Below, piece after piece: positions 25,433 through 34,936 of a stretch of 42,092 nucleotides of DNA. Numbering within the stretch: the first letter of the stretch is position 1; the number at the start of each line of letters is the position of its first letter. This stretch comes from Pseudoduganella sp. Lineage in GTDB: Bacteria; Pseudomonadota; Gammaproteobacteria; Burkholderiales; Burkholderiaceae_D. The notes beneath the pieces are model-generated. The model did no database searches, was not told the DNA's origin, and saw only the letters and a list, made by a program, of their open reading frames with translations. The translations under genes were made by a program, and so were the position numbers. Location of the stretch: contig JAJTCO010000039.1 of NCBI GenBank assembly GCA_021323265.1, forward strand, positions 1 to 42,092. Direction: 5' to 3'.

Positions 25433-26366
25433 AGTCCCCGCTCATGGCCTGGCGTTGCCGTTCCATGAATTCCTGCAGGGTGTCGATGCCGCGCAGCTGG
25501 AGGATGGTATTGCGCACGGCCGCTTCCAGCAGCACCGCGATGTTGCGGCCGGCTGCCACCGGGATCACGACCTTGCGGATCGGAAGTCCCAGCACGTCTT
25601 CGGTCGGGAACTGGAACGGCAGGCGTTCCACTTCCTCTTCCAGCGCGGAGCGGCGCACCAGGTGCACGATCAGTTTCAGGCGCATCTTGCGGCGCACCGC
25701 GGTCTCGCCGAAGATCGCCTTGATGTCCAGCAGGCCCAGGCCGCGCACTTCCAGCAGGTTTTGCAGCAGCGGCGGGCAGCGGCCTTCGATCATGTTCGGC
25801 GCGATGCGCGCGAACTCCACGGCGTCGTCGGCCACCAGGCCGTGCGAGCGTGAAATCAATTCAAGACCGAGCTCGGATTTGCCAAGTCCCGAGTCGCCGG
25901 TAATCAGCACGCCCACGCCCAGCACGTCCATGAACACGCCGTGCATGATGATGCGTTGCGCCAGCTTCTTGGACAGGTAGACGCGCAGGAAGTCGATCAC
26001 CTGCGCCGCCGGCAGCGGCGTGGAGAACAGCGGGATATTCTTCTCGTCGCAGATCGCCAGGATGTCGGGCGGCGTCTCCAGGCCTTGCGCGATGATCAGC
26101 GCCGGCGGGCCGCCTGCGATCAGCTCGCCGATCACGTGGGCGCGCGTGAGCGATTTCAGGCGCTGGTAGTAGTTGATTTCCTGGTGGCCGAACACCTGGA
26201 TGCGGCCAGGGTGGATGGTATTCAGGTGGCCGACCTGGTCGGCCGCGGACGCGACGTCGCCGGAGATCAGGCGCTCGCCGCCGGGGAAACCGGCGAACCA
26301 GCCCAGTTGCAGCGTTTCGCGGTTGTCGTCGTACAGTCTCTGGATCGTCAGCGGCGTCTGCAGCAT
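25431..26366 (-). CDS. hprK: HPr kinase/phosphorylase
   Basis: 311 aa. It phosphorylates HPr on a serine and also removes it. The N-terminal domain (1-130) is followed by the P-loop kinase domain with [10 protein letters not shown] at 157-166 and the catalytic region [10 protein letters not shown] with His142. VEVRGLG-type residues appear as [12 protein letters not shown] (HprK family signature). HprK in proteobacteria accompanies the nitrogen PTS rather than sugar uptake. The ATG starts three bases after the ptsN stop, so ptsN-hprK is one unit. The last nine codons are repeated downstream as part of the tandem duplication. Confidence 0.96.
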   Translation of the reverse strand: MLQTPLTIQRLYDDNRETLQLGWFAGFPGGERLISGDVASAADQVGHLNTIHPGRIQVFGHQEINYYQRLKSLTRAHVIGELIAGGPPALIIAQGLETPPDILAICDEKNIPLFSTPLPAAQVIDFLRVYLSKKLAQRIIMHGVFMDVLGVGVLITGDSGLGKSELGLELISRSHGLVADDAVEFARIAPNMIEGRCPPLLQNLLEVRGLGLLDIKAIFGETAVRRKMRLKLIVHLVRRSALEEEVERLPFQFPTEDVLGLPIRKVVIPVAAGRNIAVLLEAAVRNTILQLRGIDTLQEFMERQRQAMSGD

Positions 26367-26369
26367 GGC

Positions 26370-26852
26370 TTAACCCGCCGCTTGCAGGCTTGGCTGCCAG
26401 TTGACGATGCGGGTGTAGACGGATTTCGGGTCCGGGTCTTCCGTCAGGGCCTGGCGGAAGGCGTCGTCCGAGAACATTTCCGCAATTTCGGACAGGATTT
26501 CCAGGTGCTGCTGGGTCACGTGGTCGGGAATGAGCAGGAAGAACAGCAGGTTGACCGGCTTGCCGTCCGGCGATTCGAACGGAATCGGTTCGGCCAGGCG
26601 CACGAAGGCAGCCAGCGGCGACTTCAGGCTCTTGGAACCCTTGATGCGCCCGTGCGGCACCGCGACGCCGTGGCCCAGTCCGGTCGAGCCGAGGCGTTCA
26701 CGCGCGAACAGGTTGTCCGAAACGGTGGAGCGAGCGATGCCGCAATTGTTCTCAAAAATGAGACCGGCTTGCTCGAAGGCGCGCTTTTTGCTGGAGACTT
26801 CCAGGTCAAGCTGGACGTTCTCTAGCGAAAGGATTTTGCTCAGGTTATTCAT
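26370..26852 (-). CDS. ptsN: PTS IIA-like nitrogen regulatory protein PtsN (EIIA-Ntr)
   Basis: 160 aa PTS_EIIA_2 domain. The phosphorylated residue is His67 in GLGHGVAVPHGRI. NLLFFLLIPDHVTQQHLEIL is the later conserved part. The protein takes phosphate from NPr and adjusts potassium, nitrogen and envelope functions. In most proteobacteria it follows rpoN-hpf in the same direction. Here it lies 7.7 kb away, reversed. A TATAAT box lies 29 bases upstream and no ribosome binding site is evident. Confidence 0.96.
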   Translation of the reverse strand: MNNLSKILSLENVQLDLEVSSKKRAFEQAGLIFENNCGIARSTVSDNLFARERLGSTGLGHGVAVPHGRIKGSKSLKSPLAAFVRLAEPIPFESPDGKPVNLLFFLLIPDHVTQQHLEILSEIAEMFSDDAFRQALTEDPDPKSVYTRIVNWQPSLQAAG

Positions 26853-26881
26853 GACGCGACATTATGTGCAGTTGCGAGCGC

Positions 26882-26887
26882 ATTATA
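26882..26887 (-). promoter_or_regulatory. Candidate -10 box TATAAT for ptsN-hprK
   Basis: A perfect TATAAT on the minus strand ends 29 bases before the ptsN ATG. No convincing -35 partner was found. It would give a leader of about 20 bases. Confidence 0.4.
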
Positions 26888-26947
26888 GGCCTGTTTCTCA
26901 GCCGTGTAACCCGAAATTCATGTAATGTTTCTTAGTGGAAAAACCAC

Positions 26948-27778
26948 TTACTGGCGAGCGTTGCGCAAATTGGACGGCCGCTGTGCACTACTAAAGTTGG
27001 TACGCCATGGATTGATATCAAGGCCACCTCGACGGGTGTAGCGGGCGTACACGGTCAAGTGTTGCGGTTTGCACTGGCGCAGGATGTCCGTGAAGATGCG
27101 CTCGACGCATTGTTCGTGGAATTCGTTGTGCTCGCGGAAGCCGATCAGGTACTTGAGCAGGCTTTCCTGGTCGATTTGCGGACCGTAATAGCTGATCTGC
27201 ACGCTGCCCCAATCGGGCTGGCCGGTCACCAGGCAATTCGACTTCAGCAGGTGCGATACCAGGGTTTCTTCCACTGGCAGGTCGTCGAAGTTGGCTTTCA
27301 GGGTTTCCGGCTGCGGCGAATAGTTGTCGACCTCGATGTCCAGGCGGTCCAGCAACTGGCCTTCCAGTTCGCCCATTTCCAGCTTGCCGAAGTCTTCCTG
27401 CATGGTCAGGCTGACGTGCACGTTGCCGCCGGCGGCGGCCGACAGGTCCTGCTGCAGCAGCATGCGCAGCGCATCGGGGCCGGCCAGCCTGGTCTGGTTG
27501 AAGGAATTGAGGTAAAGCTTGAAAGATTTCGACTCGATCAAGTTGGGCGAGTCGGCCGGGATGCTGAAGCGCGCCACCGCCACTTGCGGCTTGCCGCGCA
27601 TGTTCAGCCAGGATAGTTCGTAGCCGTTCCAGATGTCCACGCCGAAGAAGGGCAGGGTGCCTTGCAGTCCCAGTTCGTCGCGCTTGGCCTGGCGCGGGAT
27701 GGGGAACAGCAGCTCCGGCGCGTAGTCGGTGCGGTAGGAGGAGGATTTGCCGAGGGGCGAGTGTTCTGGGAGGTTCAT
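26948..27778 (-). CDS. queF: NADPH-dependent 7-cyano-7-deazaguanine reductase QueF (long form)
   Basis: 276 aa, the two-domain (YqcD-like) form. It reduces preQ0 to preQ1 in queuosine synthesis. The QueF motif [14 protein letters not shown] at 82-95 binds NADPH. The active-site Cys182 lies in [15 protein letters not shown], and [14 protein letters not shown] and EHNEFHEQC carry the conserved C-terminal substrate-binding residues. All key residues are present. It is transcribed in the same direction as ilvA, with a palindromic element between them. No preQ1 riboswitch is visible upstream. Confidence 0.96.
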   Translation of the reverse strand: MNLPEHSPLGKSSSYRTDYAPELLFPIPRQAKRDELGLQGTLPFFGVDIWNGYELSWLNMRGKPQVAVARFSIPADSPNLIESKSFKLYLNSFNQTRLAGPDALRMLLQQDLSAAAGGNVHVSLTMQEDFGKLEMGELEGQLLDRLDIEVDNYSPQPETLKANFDDLPVEETLVSHLLKSNCLVTGQPDWGSVQISYYGPQIDQESLLKYLIGFREHNEFHEQCVERIFTDILRQCKPQHLTVYARYTRRGGLDINPWRTNFSSAQRPSNLRNARQ

Positions 27779-27793
27779 GGGCGGAAGTTTACC

Positions 27794-27875
27794 TTAAACC
27801 CGGAAAAGCGGGGTCAGACCCCTAACGGTTTCAAGGCCGCCAGCGGTGGGTCAGACCCCGGTTTACCGGGTTTAA
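27794..27875. repeat. Palindromic element with GGGTCAGACCC cores, between ilvA and queF
   Basis: 82 bp bounded by TTAAACCCGG (27794-27803) and its exact reverse complement CCGGGTTTAA (27866-27875). Two GGGTCAGACCCC cores lie inside. The right end supplies the TAA stop of ilvA. Related elements occur at 37598 and 39918. Confidence 0.85.
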
Positions 27876-29404
27876 AGGAACAGCTTATAGACCGGATTCT
27901 GCGACTCATCCCAATAGCGGTAGCCCAGGGTGGCAAGGAACTGCGTGAACTTGTCCGCGTCCTGCGGCGGCACCTGCAGGCCGATCAGGATGCGTCCGAC
28001 GTCGCCGCCTTGCGAGCGGTAGTGGCACAGGGAGATGTTCCATTCCGGCGCCATCGAATCGAGGAAGCGCATCAGTGCGCCGGGGCGTTCCGGGAATTCG
28101 AAGCGGTACAGCAGTTCATCGCGCGCCAGCTCGCTCTTGCCGCCGACCAGGTGGCGCAGGTGGGCCTTGGCCAGTTCGTCATGCGTCAGGTCCAGCGTCT
28201 TGAAGTTGTTTTCCTCGAAGCGGCGCGCAATGGCGGTCGATTCGCTGCGGTCCGCAATCTGCACGCCCACGAACACGTGTGCCTGGTCCTGGTCGCTGAT
28301 CCGGTAATTGAACTCGGTGACGTTGCGCGGCCCCACCAGGCTGCAGAAGCGCTTGAAGGAACCGCGCTGCTCGGGCATGGTCACGGCGAACACCGCCTCG
28401 CGCGATTCGCCCAGTTCCGCACGTTCGGCCACGAAGCGCAGGCGATCAAAGTTCATGTTCGCACCGCTGCAGATGGTGATCAGCGTCTCGTTGCAGACCG
28501 GGTACTTGCTCATTTCCGCGCGTTCGACATAGGCCTTGGCGCCGGCCACCGCCAGCGCGCCGGACGGCTCCAGGATCGAACGCGTGTCGGTGAATACGTC
28601 CTTGATTGCCGCGCAGATCGCATCGGTATCGACCACGATCACCTCGTCGACAAACTGCTGCGCGAGGCGGAAGGTTTCCTCGCCCACCAGGCGCACCGCC
28701 GTGCCGTCGGCGAACAGGCCCACGTCGGCCAGGGTCACGCGTTCGCCTGCCTTGAGCGAACGGCCCATGGCATCGGAATCCATGGTCTGCACGCCAATGA
28801 CCTTGATGTCCGGACGCAGCTGCTTGACGTAGGCCGCCACGCCGGCAATCAGGCCGCCGCCGCCGATCGGCACGAAGATGGCGTGGATCGGGCCGGAATG
28901 CTGGCGCAGGATCTCCATCGCGATCGTGCCCTGGCCTGCGATCACTTCCGGATCGTCGAAGGGGTGCACGAAGGTCAGCTTCTGCTCCTTCTCCAGTTGC
29001 AGGGCGTGGTTATAGGCATCGGTGTAGGAGTCGCCGTGCAGCACCACTTCCACGCTGGCGCCGCCGCGGCGGCGCACGGATTCGACCTTCAGCTGCGGCG
29101 TGGTGGCCGGCATCACGATCAGGGCGCGGCAGCCCAGCTTCGCTGCCGACAGGGCGACGCCCTGCGCATGGTTGCCCGCGGAGGCGCAAATGACGCCGCG
29201 CTTCAATTGCGCGTCGCTCAGATTCGCCATCTTGTTGTAAGCGCCGCGCACCTTGAAGCTAAAGACGTCCTGCATGTCCTCGCGCTTGAAGTAAATCTGG
29301 TTGCCAATTCGCTGCGTCAGAATCGGCGCCAGTTCCAGCGGGGTTTCATGGGCCACGTCATAGACGCGGGAGGTCAGGATTTTCTTCAGGTAGTCGATAG
29401 TCAT
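27872..29404 (-). CDS. ilvA: Threonine ammonia-lyase, biosynthetic
   Basis: 510 aa. It deaminates threonine to 2-oxobutyrate, the first step to isoleucine. The PLP lysine is Lys51 in FSFKVRGAYNKM. ASAGNHAQGVALSAA binds the substrate carboxylate, and IGGGGLIAGVAAYV binds the cofactor phosphate. Two C-terminal ACT-like regulatory domains (after residue 325) mark the isoleucine-inhibited biosynthetic form. The ATG at 29404 gives the family N-terminus; the frame stays open further upstream to 29512 but that part is not conserved. The stop codon is formed by the inverted end of the palindromic element. Confidence 0.95.
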   Translation of the reverse strand: MTIDYLKKILTSRVYDVAHETPLELAPILTQRIGNQIYFKREDMQDVFSFKVRGAYNKMANLSDAQLKRGVICASAGNHAQGVALSAAKLGCRALIVMPATTPQLKVESVRRRGGASVEVVLHGDSYTDAYNHALQLEKEQKLTFVHPFDDPEVIAGQGTIAMEILRQHSGPIHAIFVPIGGGGLIAGVAAYVKQLRPDIKVIGVQTMDSDAMGRSLKAGERVTLADVGLFADGTAVRLVGEETFRLAQQFVDEVIVVDTDAICAAIKDVFTDTRSILEPSGALAVAGAKAYVERAEMSKYPVCNETLITICSGANMNFDRLRFVAERAELGESREAVFAVTMPEQRGSFKRFCSLVGPRNVTEFNYRISDQDQAHVFVGVQIADRSESTAIARRFEENNFKTLDLTHDELAKAHLRHLVGGKSELARDELLYRFEFPERPGALMRFLDSMAPEWNISLCHYRSQGGDVGRILIGLQVPPQDADKFTQFLATLGYRYWDESQNPVYKLFL

Positions 29405-29531
29405 AGTTTGCAAAGGAAAAGGAGTGGTGCAAAGACTGTCAACGGCGGGTAACCGAGGGTGGGTGCACACCTGCGCCGCGGGTATGCGGGCTGCGGGATG
29501 TCTAACGTGCATGATGCTTGATACGGATGAT

Positions 29532-29537
29532 TATAAT
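29532..29537 (+). promoter_or_regulatory. Candidate -10 box TATAAT close to the start codon of the YqaA-type gene
   Basis: A perfect TATAAT ends six bases before the ATG at 29544. There is no ribosome binding site, so a leaderless message is possible. Confidence 0.4.
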
Positions 29538-29543
29538 TGACCC

Positions 29544-30038
29544 ATGATTGAAAACGCTATCCGCTGGCTGCTGGACGTGATCGCAGCGCCCGAAGTGGGC
29601 CTGACCTCGGTCTTTGTCATCAGCTTCGTCTCAGCCACGCTGGTGCCGATGGGTTCCGAGCCGGCTGTCTTCGCGGTGTGCAAGGCCAATCCCGCCATGT
29701 TCTGGCCGGCCATCGCGGTGGCCACGCTGGGCAATACCCTGGGCGGGATCGTCGATTACTGGATCGGCTACTACGCCAAGAAGGCCTTCGCCAAGGAGCG
29801 GTCCAGCCGCTGGTTCGGCTGGCTGGCCCACTATGGGGCCAAGACCATGCTGCTGTCCTGGGTGCCCGCCATCGGCGACCCCCTGTGCACCCTGGCTGGC
29901 TGGCTCAAGCTGCCGTTCTGGCCATCCGTGATGTACATGGCCATCGGCAAACTGGCGCGCTATCTCACCATGACCACCTTGCTGCTGTACGTGCCCGACG
30001 GCTTCTGGCGCTCGCTGGCCAACGTCCTGGGCGGCTAG
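29544..30038 (+). CDS. YqaA-family (SNARE-associated/VTT) membrane protein
   Basis: 164 aa with four hydrophobic segments. GLTSVFVISFVSATLVPMGSEP, in pieces, and ATLGNTLGGIVDYWIGYYA carry the DedA/VTT-like re-entrant loop, and SWVPAIGDPLCTLAGWL is the second conserved loop. DedA relatives are thought to act as lipid flippases; YqaA itself has no defined role. It is divergent from ilvA. The last four bases overlap the convergent secreted protein gene. Confidence 0.88.
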   Translation: MIENAIRWLLDVIAAPEVGLTSVFVISFVSATLVPMGSEPAVFAVCKANPAMFWPAIAVATLGNTLGGIVDYWIGYYAKKAFAKERSSRWFGWLAHYGAKTMLLSWVPAIGDPLCTLAGWLKLPFWPSVMYMAIGKLARYLTMTTLLLYVPDGFWRSLANVLGG

Positions 30039-30385
30039 CCGGCCTTGCCGAAGCCACCCTTGATGCGCGGGCAGAAGGCAGGGTCCTTCTGCACGGTCGG
30101 CAGCATCTGGTCGCCCAGCCGGGCGCCGTTTTGCAGGACCTGGTCCAGCTTCGCGGCCGGCACGTTGCGCGCCTCCAGGCAGGCGCGCAGCAGCTTGATG
30201 CTGCTGACCAGCTCGCGCTCGATGGCCGCCTGCGGCACCCCGCACGCTTCCGCATAGCGCTGGTGGGTGGCAAAATTCGACAGCATGCCAAGGCTCATGT
30301 CGGTCGGCCCGCAGGGCACGGCGGGCGGGGCCGCGCCGGCGCTGGCCGCGACAGCCAGCAGGAAAATGGTTAGAAGATTCCGCAT
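30035..30385 (-). CDS. Small secreted hypothetical protein
   Basis: 116 aa with a signal peptide (MRNLLTIFLLAVAASAGAAP). The mature part includes MSLGMLSNFATHQRYAEACG, ERELVSSIKLLRACLEARN and QVLQNGARLGDQMLP. It is helical with four Cys. No family is recognised. The ATG at 30385 is chosen because the signal peptide starts there; an upstream in-frame ATG at 30433 is less likely. It is divergent from the large oxidoreductase across 197 bases that hold no other gene. Confidence 0.6.
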   Translation of the reverse strand: MRNLLTIFLLAVAASAGAAPPAVPCGPTDMSLGMLSNFATHQRYAEACGVPQAAIERELVSSIKLLRACLEARNVPAAKLDQVLQNGARLGDQMLPTVQKDPAFCPRIKGGFGKAG

Positions 30386-30582
30386 AGCAGCAGTGTGGCA
30401 GAATTTCAGGCCTACTGCATGTCGGCATGGCAAACGAACGACGGTTTTGAGTGCCCTGAAAAGAATAATCTTCCGTCAATTTACGTTAACGGAACCCAGT
30501 CGCCCTCTAAGGCTGTTCCCATCTTGTGCGCCGCAATAAGATAGAATGGTCTGTCTTAGCGTCAGCCTCCCGTCCACGCACA

Positions 30583-33500
30583 ATGAACGCACCAGCACAA
30601 ATCCAGGCATTGCTCGCAGAATCGCCCGATGGTCACGCCCCTACCCGCTTGCGGGAAATCCCCTATAACTACACCTCCTTCTCCGACCGCGAGATCGTGA
30701 TCCGCCTGTTGGGCGAGGAGTCGTGGGCTTTGCTGGATGAACTACGGGACTCCCGCCAGACCGGCCGTTCCGCGCGCATGCTGTACGAAGTGCTGGGCGA
30801 TATCTGGGTGGTGCGGCGCAACCCCTACCTGCAGGACGACTTGCTGGACAACCCGAAGCGCCGCCAGGCGCTGATCGACGCCCTGCATCACCGCCTGACG
30901 GAAGTGGACAAGCGCCGCAGCACGGATGACGCGGGCGACGCCCAATCGCAGAAACGCAGCGGCAACGTGGAAAGGCTGCTGCGCGCCGCCAGCAAGGCCG
31001 TGGCGGACTTCGGCGAAGAATTCCGCCAGATGTACGACCTGCGCAAGCGCACGCAGAAAGTGCTGGGCAAGTACACCCTGAAGCACAATATCTGCTTCGA
31101 CGCGATGAAGCGCATCACCCACGTGACCGACGCCACCGACTGGCGCGTCGAGTACCCGTTCGTGGTGCTGACGCCGGACAGCGAAGACGAAATGGCCGGC
31201 CTGGTGAAAGGTTGTATCGAGCTTGGCCTGACCATCATTCCGCGCGGCGGCGGCACCGGCTACACCGGCGGCGCGATCCCGCTGACGCCACTGTCGGCCG
31301 TCATCAATACCGAAAAGCTGCTCAATCTGGGCGCCGTCGAAATGAAGGTGCTGCCCGGCCTGGACCGCGAATACGCAACCGTCCATTCGGAGGCGGGCGT
31401 CATCACCAACAAGGTCAGCGAAGCGGCCGAGAAGGCGGGCTTCGTGTTCGCCGTGGACCCGACCTCGGCCCACGCCTCCTGCATCGGCGGCAACATCGCC
31501 ATGAACGCGGGCGGCAAGAAGGCCGTGCTGTGGGGCACCGCGCTGGACAACCTGGCCTCCTGGCGCATGGTCGACCCGAACGGCGACTGGCTGGAAGTGA
31601 CGCGCCTGGACCATAACCTGTCCAAGATCCACGACACGCCGCTGGCGCGCTTCAAGCTCGAATGGACGCACCCGAACGCACGCGGCGAGGCGAAGGGCGA
31701 ACCGTTCAAGACCGAGATCCTGGAAATCGAAGGGCGCAAGTTCCGCAAGGAAGGCCTGGGCAAGGACGTCACCGACAAATTCCTGGCCGGCCTGCCAGGC
31801 GTGCAGAAGGAGGGCACCGACGGCCTGATCACGTCGGCGCGCTGGATCCTGCACAAGATGCCGAAATTCACGCGCACGGTCTGCCTGGAGTTCTTCGGCC
31901 AGGCGCGCGACGCCATCCCGTCGATCGTGGAGATCAAGGATTACCTCGATTCGCTGCCGGCACAGGGCGAACAGTTCAAGACCCTGCGCCTGGCCGGCCT
32001 GGAACACCTGGACGAGCGCTACCTGCGCGCCGTGGGCTACGCCACCAAGTCCAAGCGCGGCACGCTGCCGAAGATGGCGCTGTTCGGCGATATCGTCGGC
32101 GACGACGAAGACGCGGTGGCGCTGGCCACTTCGGAAGTGGTGCGCCTGGCGAACACCCGCGTGGGCGAAGGCTTCGTGGCCGTGAGCCCGGAAGCGCGCA
32201 AGAAGTTCTGGCTGGACCGCGCCCGTACGGCGGCCATTGCCAAGCACACCAACGCGTTCAAGATCAATGAAGACGTGGTGATCCCGCTCAACCGCATGGG
32301 CGAATACACCGACGGCATCGAGCGCATCAACATCGAGCTGTCGCTCAAGAACAAGCTGCAGCTGGTGGACGAGCTGCGCGCCTTCTTCGGCGACGAGCGC
32401 CTCCCGATCGGCAAGAGCGACGACGCCACCGACGACAAGGTCGGCTACGCGGAAATGCTGGGCGACCGCCAGGCGCAGGCGCAGGCATTGCTGGACCAGG
32501 TGCATGCGCGCTGGACCTTCATCCTCGCCAACCTGGACAAGCCGTTGGCCGAGGCGCGCGACGAGCTGCTGGCGCTGGGCCTGCAGGCGCTGGCGCCGGC
32601 GCTCGAGGAGCGCCTGCAACGCCAGCCGGGCGCCACCCTGTTCGACGTGGCGCAGGACCGCACCGTGCGCATCAGCTGGAAGCAGGAGATCCGCGCCCAG
32701 CTGCGCCAGATCTTCAACGGCGGCGCCTACAAGCAGATCCTCGACGAGGCGCAGGCGATCCACAAGCGCGTGCTGCACGGCCGCGTCTTCGTGGCGCTGC
32801 ACATGCACGCGGGCGACGGCAACGTGCACACCAACCTGCCGGTCAACTCCGACCATTACGAAATGCTGCAGGACGCGCACAAGGCCGTGGCGCGCATCAT
32901 GAAGCTGGCGCGTTCCCTGAACGGCGTGATCTCGGGCGAGCACGGCATCGGCATCACCAAGCTGGAATTCCTGACCGACGACGAGATCGGCGCATTCCGC
33001 GACTACAAGAAGCGCGTCGACCCGGAAGGCCGCTTCAACAAGGGCAAGCTGCTCAACCTGCCGGGCATGGAAGCGACGCTGCTGAACGCCTACACGCCGT
33101 CGTTCGGCCTGATGGGCCACGAATCGCTGATCATGCAGCAAAGCGACATCGGCGAGATCGCCAACAGCGTCAAGGACTGCCTGCGTTGCGGCAAGTGCAA
33201 GCCGGTGTGCTCGACCCACGTGCCGCGCGCCAACCTGCTGTATTCGCCGCGCGACAAGATCCTCGCCACCTCGGCCCTGATCGAAGCCTTCCTGTACGAA
33301 GAGCAGACGCGCCGCGGCATCTCGATCCGCCACTGGGAAGAGTTCGAAGACGTGGCCGACCATTGCACGGTATGCCACAAGTGCGAATCGCCATGCCCGG
33401 TGAACATCGACTTCGGCGACGTGTCGATGAACATGCGCAACCTGCTGCGCAAGATGGACAAGCGCTCCTTCAACCCGGGCAAGCGGGCCGCCATGTTCTT

Positions 33501-34077
33501 CCTGAACGCAACCGACCCGTCGACCATCCGCGCCAGCCGCGAAGCGATGTTCGGCTGGGGCTACAAGGCGCAGCGCCTGGGCCATGAAATCTTCAAGTCG
33601 GTGGCGCGCAAGCAGACCAAGGCGCCGCCGCCGACCGTGGGCAAGCCGAAGGTGCGCGAGCAGGTGATCCACTTCGTGAACAAGAAGATGCCGGGCAACC
33701 TGCCGAAGAAGACCGCGCGCGCCCTGCTGGACATCGAAGACAACAAGATGATCCCGATCATCCGCGACCCGCGCAAGACCAACGCCAACACCGAGGCGGT
33801 GTTCTACTTCCCTGGCTGCGGCTCGGAGCGCCTGTTCTCGCAGGTGGGCCTGGCAACCCAGGCCATGCTGTGGGAGGCGGGGGTGCAGACCGTGCTGCCG
33901 CCGGGCTACCTGTGCTGCGGCTACCCGCAGCGCGGCGCCGGCGATTACGACAAGGCGGAGAAGATGATCACGGATAACCGTGTCCTGTTCCACCGCATGG
34001 CCAACACGCTGAACTACCTGGATATCAAGACCGTGGTGAGTACCTGCTGGAGAAGGGCGTCAAGCTGGAAGGCGTGA
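30583..34077 (+). CDS. FAD-linked oxidase / Fe-S oxidoreductase, frameshifted near the 3' end
   Basis: 1164 aa from ATG at 30583 ([17 protein letters not shown]). Order: a DUF3683-type N-terminal region (30-190), FAD_binding_4 (about 200-340; [16 protein letters not shown]), FAD-oxidase C-terminal domain to about 840 ([17 protein letters not shown] and [10 protein letters not shown]), then two 4Fe-4S sites: [11 protein letters not shown] from residue 866 and [12 protein letters not shown] from 928. A first CCG domain follows ([23 protein letters not shown]). At about 34038 coding jumps from DIKTVV to [12 protein letters not shown] in another frame, and translation stops at 34077. The family is a D-lactate/glycolate-dehydrogenase-like membrane oxidase of about 1300 aa. 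Loss of the end may inactivate it. Confidence 0.9.
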   Translation: MNAPAQIQALLAESPDGHAPTRLREIPYNYTSFSDREIVIRLLGEESWALLDELRDSRQTGRSARMLYEVLGDIWVVRRNPYLQDDLLDNPKRRQALIDALHHRLTEVDKRRSTDDAGDAQSQKRSGNVERLLRAASKAVADFGEEFRQMYDLRKRTQKVLGKYTLKHNICFDAMKRITHVTDATDWRVEYPFVVLTPDSEDEMAGLVKGCIELGLTIIPRGGGTGYTGGAIPLTPLSAVINTEKLLNLGAVEMKVLPGLDREYATVHSEAGVITNKVSEAAEKAGFVFAVDPTSAHASCIGGNIAMNAGGKKAVLWGTALDNLASWRMVDPNGDWLEVTRLDHNLSKIHDTPLARFKLEWTHPNARGEAKGEPFKTEILEIEGRKFRKEGLGKDVTDKFLAGLPGVQKEGTDGLITSARWILHKMPKFTRTVCLEFFGQARDAIPSIVEIKDYLDSLPAQGEQFKTLRLAGLEHLDERYLRAVGYATKSKRGTLPKMALFGDIVGDDEDAVALATSEVVRLANTRVGEGFVAVSPEARKKFWLDRARTAAIAKHTNAFKINEDVVIPLNRMGEYTDGIERINIELSLKNKLQLVDELRAFFGDERLPIGKSDDATDDKVGYAEMLGDRQAQAQALLDQVHARWTFILANLDKPLAEARDELLALGLQALAPALEERLQRQPGATLFDVAQDRTVRISWKQEIRAQLRQIFNGGAYKQILDEAQAIHKRVLHGRVFVALHMHAGDGNVHTNLPVNSDHYEMLQDAHKAVARIMKLARSLNGVISGEHGIGITKLEFLTDDEIGAFRDYKKRVDPEGRFNKGKLLNLPGMEATLLNAYTPSFGLMGHESLIMQQSDIGEIANSVKDCLRCGKCKPVCSTHVPRANLLYSPRDKILATSALIEAFLYEEQTRRGISIRHWEEFEDVADHCTVCHKCESPCPVNIDFGDVSMNMRNLLRKMDKRSFNPGKRAAMFFLNATDPSTIRASREAMFGWGYKAQRLGHEIFKSVARKQTKAPPPTVGKPKVREQVIHFVNKKMPGNLPKKTARALLDIEDNKMIPIIRDPRKTNANTEAVFYFPGCGSERLFSQVGLATQAMLWEAGVQTVLPPGYLCCGYPQRGAGDYDKAEKMITDNRVLFHRMANTLNYLDIKTVVSTCWRRASSWKA

Positions 34078-34505
34078 CCGGTACCCGCTACATGTACCAC
34101 GACCCTTGCCACACGCCGATGAAGAAGCAGGATCCGCTGAAGACGGTGAATGCGCTGGTCTCCACCGTGGACAGCGTGAAGATCGAGAAGAACGACCGCT
34201 GCTGCGGCGAGTCCGGCACCCTGGCCGCGGCCCGTCCGGACATCTCGACGCAGGTGCGCTTCCGCAAGGAGCAGGAGATGGTTTCCGGCGCGGACAAGCT
34301 GCGCGCCGACGGCTTTGGCGGCGACGTCAAGATCCTGACCAGCTGCCCGGCCTGCCTGCAGGGCCTGACCCGCTACAACGACGATTCCGGCACCACCGCC
34401 GACTACATCGTGGTGGAGATGGCACGCCACAAGCTTGGTGAGAACTGGCTGGTGGACTACGTGGCGCGCGCCAACGACGGCGGCATCGAGCGGGTGCTGG
34501 TATGA
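34074..34505 (+). pseudogene. Severed C-terminal part of the FAD/Fe-S oxidoreductase
   Basis: 143 codons in the frame that continues the oxidoreductase after the break. It carries the second CCG domain: YHDPCHTPMKK, NDRCCGESGTLAAARPD and LTSCPACLQGLTRYN. Coding similarity actually begins upstream, at the GAGTACCTG at 34038, in this frame. A GTG at 34074 overlaps the upstream stop as GTGA and could restart translation, so a split protein is conceivable, but the segment between the two CCG domains is missing. The stop overlaps the HIT gene as ATGA, which is the normal link for the intact gene. Confidence 0.8.
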
Positions 34506-34936
34506 CGGCCAACTGCGACCTGTGCAAGCTGCTGGCCGCGCCGCCGGCCGAAGTGCTGGTATGGAGCGACGAACGCCTTGCCGTGGTGCTGGTGGACGAA
34601 CCGGGCTATCCCGGCTTTGCCCGCGTGGTCTGGCGCGCGCACGTGCGCGAGATGACCGACCTGGCACCGGCCGAGCGCGAACACGTGATGCGGGCCGTCT
34701 GGGCGGTCGAGCAGGCGCAGCGCGCGACGATGGCGCCGCACAAGGTCAACCTCGCCAGTTTCGGCAACATGACGCCGCACGTGCACTGGCACGTGATCCC
34801 GCGCTACACCGACGACGCGCATTTCCCCAATCCGACCTGGGGCGCGCAGCAGCGCGAGCACGACGCCGCCGCCATCGCCGCGCGCGCGGCCCTACTGCCG
34901 GCGCTGCGCGCGGCCATCATCGAGAACTTGCAATGA
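34502..34936 (+). CDS. HIT-family nucleotide-binding protein
   Basis: 144 aa histidine-triad protein. The motif HVHWHVIP has His93, His95 and His97, the last being the nucleophile of nucleotidyl hydrolases. SFGNMTPHVH and the start CDLCKLLAAPP, with Cys5 and Cys8, fit the betaproteobacterial HIT subgroup. Family members hydrolyse AMP-linked or dinucleoside substrates; the exact one is unknown. Its ATG overlaps the preceding stop and its stop overlaps the DUF971 start, both as ATGA, so three genes are translated in series. Confidence 0.93.
   Translation: MTANCDLCKLLAAPPAEVLVWSDERLAVVLVDEPGYPGFARVVWRAHVREMTDLAPAEREHVMRAVWAVEQAQRATMAPHKVNLASFGNMTPHVHWHVIPRYTDDAHFPNPTWGAQQREHDAAAIAARAALLPALRAAIIENLQ

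Noticed and set aside
30742..33993. Very long open frame on the minus strand (1083 codons)
   Set aside because: It is the shadow of the FAD/Fe-S oxidoreductase. High GC at third codon positions keeps the opposite frame open. Composition is odd (His/Gln/Arg-rich) and no domain is visible.
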